Source: Victivallales bacterium (GTDB taxonomy: Bacteria > Verrucomicrobiota > Lentisphaeria > Oligosphaerales > Lenti-02). Taken from it: a stretch of DNA of 8,998 bases. The stretch covers positions 1 through 8,998 of the forward strand of contig JABGQJ010000285.1 of assembly GCA_018648945.1 (NCBI GenBank), written 5' to 3'. Below the pieces are notes generated by a model. It ran no database searches. It was not told where the DNA came from and saw only the letters and a list, made by a program, of their open reading frames with translations. The first letter of the stretch is position 1. Every line of letters starts with the position of its first letter. This document shows positions 7,802 to 8,998 of the stretch, piece by piece. A program made the position numbers and the translations under genes.

Positions 7802-8221
7802 TCAGCCGCGTGGTGGGCGGAAGATCCCGAGGGGGTCGCCGGGAGCGGGATGGGTGGCGGATGTCGGCACCAGCGGCCCTGCCGTGGACAGAGATGCCAG
7901 CGCTTCGGTTTGGCTGTAGACTGCCAACGGGCCATGGCAGCAGGGCAGGAAGCAGTCGATGCAGCCGTCCGGGCAGCAGTCGTCCGCGCTCGGGACGTCG
8001 CGATCGATCGCCGCCCCTTGCGAACGGCTCGGCCTGGCCGGAGTCTCCGCCGTGCTCGGGCAACAGGAGTCTCTGGGCACCGTGACTTCCGCGCGCTTGG
8101 TCAAGGCCTTCTGGAAAAGAGGGAGGGCCCCATGCCCCAACATCGCCAGCACAAGCAGTATCGCTGGGATCGCGCGCGTCCACGTCCCGAGGCACATCTT
8201 AGTTGCGTGTTTGGTCGTCAT
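7802..8221 (-). CDS. Secreted Cys-rich hypothetical protein, first gene of the efflux operon
   Basis: 139 aa. The N terminus has basic residues and then a hydrophobic run (about 18-33, AIPAILLVLAMLGHGA), a signal peptide or anchor. The mature part is clustered cysteine: C53-C54, then C82-C83-x3-C87-x2-C90-x3-C94-C95-H96 (DCCPDGCIDCFLPCCHG), followed by a Pro/Ala-rich tail ending GIFRPPRG. Small secreted proteins with a comparable Cys cluster and a short FxPPR-type ending are, to my recollection, found beside metal-efflux genes, but I cannot assign a named family. The frame is open further upstream to an ATG at 8434, but that stretch overlaps the promoter region and a pseudogene fragment and reads as non-protein-like. 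ATG 8221 has no clear Shine-Dalgarno; ATG 8197 (MCLGTW) is an alternative start. A periplasmic thiol-based metal-binding role is inferred from the cysteines and the operon. Confidence 0.65.
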   Translation of the reverse strand: MTTKHATKMCLGTWTRAIPAILLVLAMLGHGALPLFQKALTKRAEVTVPRDSCCPSTAETPARPSRSQGAAIDRDVPSADDCCPDGCIDCFLPCCHGPLAVYSQTEALASLSTAGPLVPTSATHPAPGDPLGIFRPPRG

Positions 8222-8233
8222 GGATAGTTGGGT

Positions 8234-8269
8234 ACGACCGCATGGCAGACCGACGGTTCCCTCGGTCGT
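8234..8269 (-). promoter_or_regulatory. Overlapping inverted repeats in the operon leader
   Basis: Two mutually exclusive inverted repeats lie between the candidate promoter and the first operon gene. One pairs 8248-8253 (gaccga) with 8262-8267 (tcggtc), 6 bp with an 8-nt loop. The other pairs 8234-8240 (acgaccg) with 8263-8269 (cggtcgt), 7 bp with a 22-nt loop. Both use the same right arm, as in alternative leader hairpins or overlapping operator half-sites. The function is speculative, and short arms like these can arise by chance in GC-rich DNA. Confidence 0.3.
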
Positions 8270-8279
8270 GCAAGGCCGC

Positions 8280-8307
8280 ACTGTAAGTGCGAGCGAAACG
8301 GTATCAA
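8280..8307 (-). promoter_or_regulatory. Candidate sigma70-type promoter of the efflux operon
   Basis: On the minus strand TTGATA (8307-8302) is followed after 16 bp by TACAGT (8285-8280), matching the -35 consensus at five of six positions and the -10 at four of six. It would start transcription about 50 nt upstream of the ATG at 8221. It was found by eye in the only non-coding stretch before the operon, so it is tentative; the spacing is not the 19-20 bp typical of MerR-type controlled metal promoters. Confidence 0.35.
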
Positions 8308-8405
8308 TACGGCAGGTCCGATGGCCTTGGCGGGGTTGGTTGCGTTGCGGGAAGTCTGGGGTGGCCGGGACGAAGTCGGGAAGTAGCCAGAGCATTTGGC
8401 TCCAG

Positions 8406-8568
8406 ATCGCCGGTTGGCTGGGACCCGCCTCCAACGGTTCGTAGCAGACCGCCCGGGAACAGACCTACTGCCGCGACGCCACCCTCGGGCCTCCGCGAGG
8501 CCCGCCTGACCGCCTCCGCGGATGGGGCCTTGGCCCTGATCGGGCTGACGGCATTGCAGGGACTGCAG
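8406..8568 (+). pseudogene. Broken copy of the C-terminal end of a GH20-type gene
   Basis: Aligns by eye to 2093-2332, the last 79 codons plus stop of the left-edge hydrolase, at about 74% nucleotide identity (120 of 163 positions, hand count). The first segment encodes IAGWLGPASNGS, then a TAG at 8442-8444 where the intact gene has TGG, then QTAREQTYCRDATLG. It then jumps 77 bp of the intact sequence (between CTCGG at 2171-2175 and CTCGG at 2248-2252, represented once at 8484-8488), shifting frame, and continues as GLREARLTASADGALALIG. The codon equivalent to the intact stop is CAG (8566-8568). No homology to the rest of the hydrolase is evident upstream of about 8400, so this is a relic of only the C-terminal domain. 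The flanking 8308-8405 shows nothing I can identify. Confidence 0.85.
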
Positions 8569-8580
8569 GTTCCGGGAACG

Positions 8581-8616
8581 GAGTGGACGGAGTGGACGGA
8601 GTGGACGGAGTGGAGC
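8581..8616 (+). repeat. 9-bp tandem repeat, four copies
   Basis: Three exact copies of gagtggacg (8581-8607) and a fourth, gagtggagc (8608-8616), start 12 bp past the end of the pseudogene fragment. Arrays of GTGGAC-like units are, from memory, scattered between genes in some planctomycete and related genomes. It abuts the hairpin at 8616-8645. Confidence 0.8.
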
Positions 8617-8645
8617 TGGCCCGAGGCGGTACTGCCCCGGGCCAG
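8616..8645. terminator. Strong 12-bp hairpin, probable bidirectional terminator
   Basis: Arms ctggcccgaggc (8616-8627) and gccccgggccag (8634-8645) pair over 12 positions with one mismatch or wobble and a 6-nt loop. It lies 8 bp beyond the stop codon of the aminotransferase on the minus strand and downstream of the pseudogene fragment on the plus strand. Neither side has a real T-tract (tctt on the plus side only), so it would be an atypical intrinsic terminator or an RNA-stabilising stem. Confidence 0.6.
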
Positions 8646-8653
8646 TCTTGAAG

Positions 8654-8998
8654 CTAGATCTGGTCGGGGTTGCTAAGGACCTTGTGATAGGCCTCGGCAA
8701 CGCACTTGGCCAGTTCGGTGCCGTTGGGGGGACGGAGGGGGAAGGTCATGCCGGTGTGGCAATCGGAGTGCTTCTGGGCGATGGGGAAGTTCTCCATCGC
8801 GTAGTCTGGCTTGCTCTCGGTCTGGCAGGACCAGGGGCAGCCTTGGCCATAGCCGTTCTTGGCCTGGAAGACGGTCATCTTGGGCACGGGCCAGCCTTGC
8901 CAGACGCCGGTCTGGACGCCTTCGGCGCGGAGGGCCTCGACGATCCGGTTGCGGAAAGCAGCGGGATCGTCGGCATGGCCGAGGGCATCCATGTCGAA
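8654..8998 (-). CDS. DegT/DnrJ/EryC1/StrS-family PLP aminotransferase, C-terminal fragment
   Basis: The last 114 codons plus TAG (8654-8656) of a gene that enters from the right edge; the frame is open to the window end. The family call rests on the C-terminal small-domain pattern: a late segment with VPKMTVFQ, a YAMENFPIAQKHSD stretch resembling the tyrosine/proline region before the final strand, a TFPLRPPNGTEL strand-loop, and a final helix AEAYHKVLSN with the typical KV. The lysine that binds pyridoxal phosphate lies outside the window. These enzymes usually transaminate keto-sugars or cyclitols; no specific substrate can be given. A Cys-containing insert (GYGQGCPWSCQ) is notable. The hairpin at 8616-8645 probably ends its transcript. 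Confidence 0.65.
   Translation of the reverse strand, partial: FDMDALGHADDPAAFRNRIVEALRAEGVQTGVWQGWPVPKMTVFQAKNGYGQGCPWSCQTESKPDYAMENFPIAQKHSDCHTGMTFPLRPPNGTELAKCVAEAYHKVLSNPDQI

Noticed and set aside
7629..8195. 188-codon minus-strand frame ending 4 bp before the 113-aa gene
   Set aside because: Attractive spacing, but most of it is an Arg/Pro/Gly-rich shadow of the 139-aa gene, which has the signal peptide and cysteine cluster.
2340..8400. Efflux block as a transposon
   Set aside because: No transposase, no terminal inverted repeats and no target duplication seen; only the diverged direct copies of the hydrolase end.
8222..8434. N-terminal extension of the 139-aa protein to ATG 8434
   Set aside because: The extension is not protein-like, runs antisense across the pseudogene start and the candidate promoter, and would precede the signal peptide by 71 residues.
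8581..8616. Tandem repeat as a CRISPR array or iteron origin
   Set aside because: Units are 9 bp with no spacers, and there is no replication gene or AT-rich stretch nearby.

Overview
High-GC bacterial DNA with four recognisable blocks. No rRNA, tRNA, phage, transposase or CRISPR array was seen. The gene content (a GH20-like hydrolase with an extra C-terminal domain, a heavy-metal RND efflux operon with Cys/His-rich accessory proteins, a DegT-type aminotransferase, and a GTGGAC-type short tandem repeat) suggests a Planctomycetota, Lentisphaerota or similar environmental bacterium. That placement rests on general resemblance, not on a marker gene.

Layout. (1) Positions 2-2332, plus strand: the 3' part of a large GH20-family hydrolase-like gene whose 5' end lies outside the window. 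(2) Positions 8221 down to 2340, minus strand: a metal-efflux operon in the order Cys-rich secreted protein (139 aa), membrane-anchored protein with three Cys/His motifs (113 aa), RND periplasmic adaptor carrying the same three-motif module at its N terminus (600 aa), and CzcA/CusA-type RND pump (1030 aa). The last three genes are separated by only 31 and 16 bp. (3) Positions 8222-8653: a 432-bp stretch without an intact gene. It holds a candidate operon promoter with overlapping inverted repeats, a broken copy of the C-terminal end of a GH20-type gene like the one at the left edge, a 9-bp tandem repeat, and a strong hairpin. (4) Positions 8654-8998, minus strand: the C-terminal end of a DegT/DnrJ/EryC1/StrS aminotransferase that runs off the right edge.

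How the parts may work together. The pump and adaptor would export a transition-metal ion out of the periplasm or across the envelope. The 113-aa protein and the adaptor N terminus share a triplicated C-x2-H-x3-E-x2-C-x2-C module, and the 139-aa protein has clustered cysteines. Together these look like a periplasmic metal capture and hand-over set feeding the pump (inference). No outer-membrane TolC-type channel and no metal regulator are encoded in the window.

Most notable points: the shared Cys/His triplet module in two adjacent genes, and the GH20 C-terminal pseudogene fragment at 8406-8568. That fragment carries a nonsense codon and a 77-bp deletion between CTCGG repeats. With the intact copy at 2093-2332 it brackets the entire efflux operon in direct orientation.
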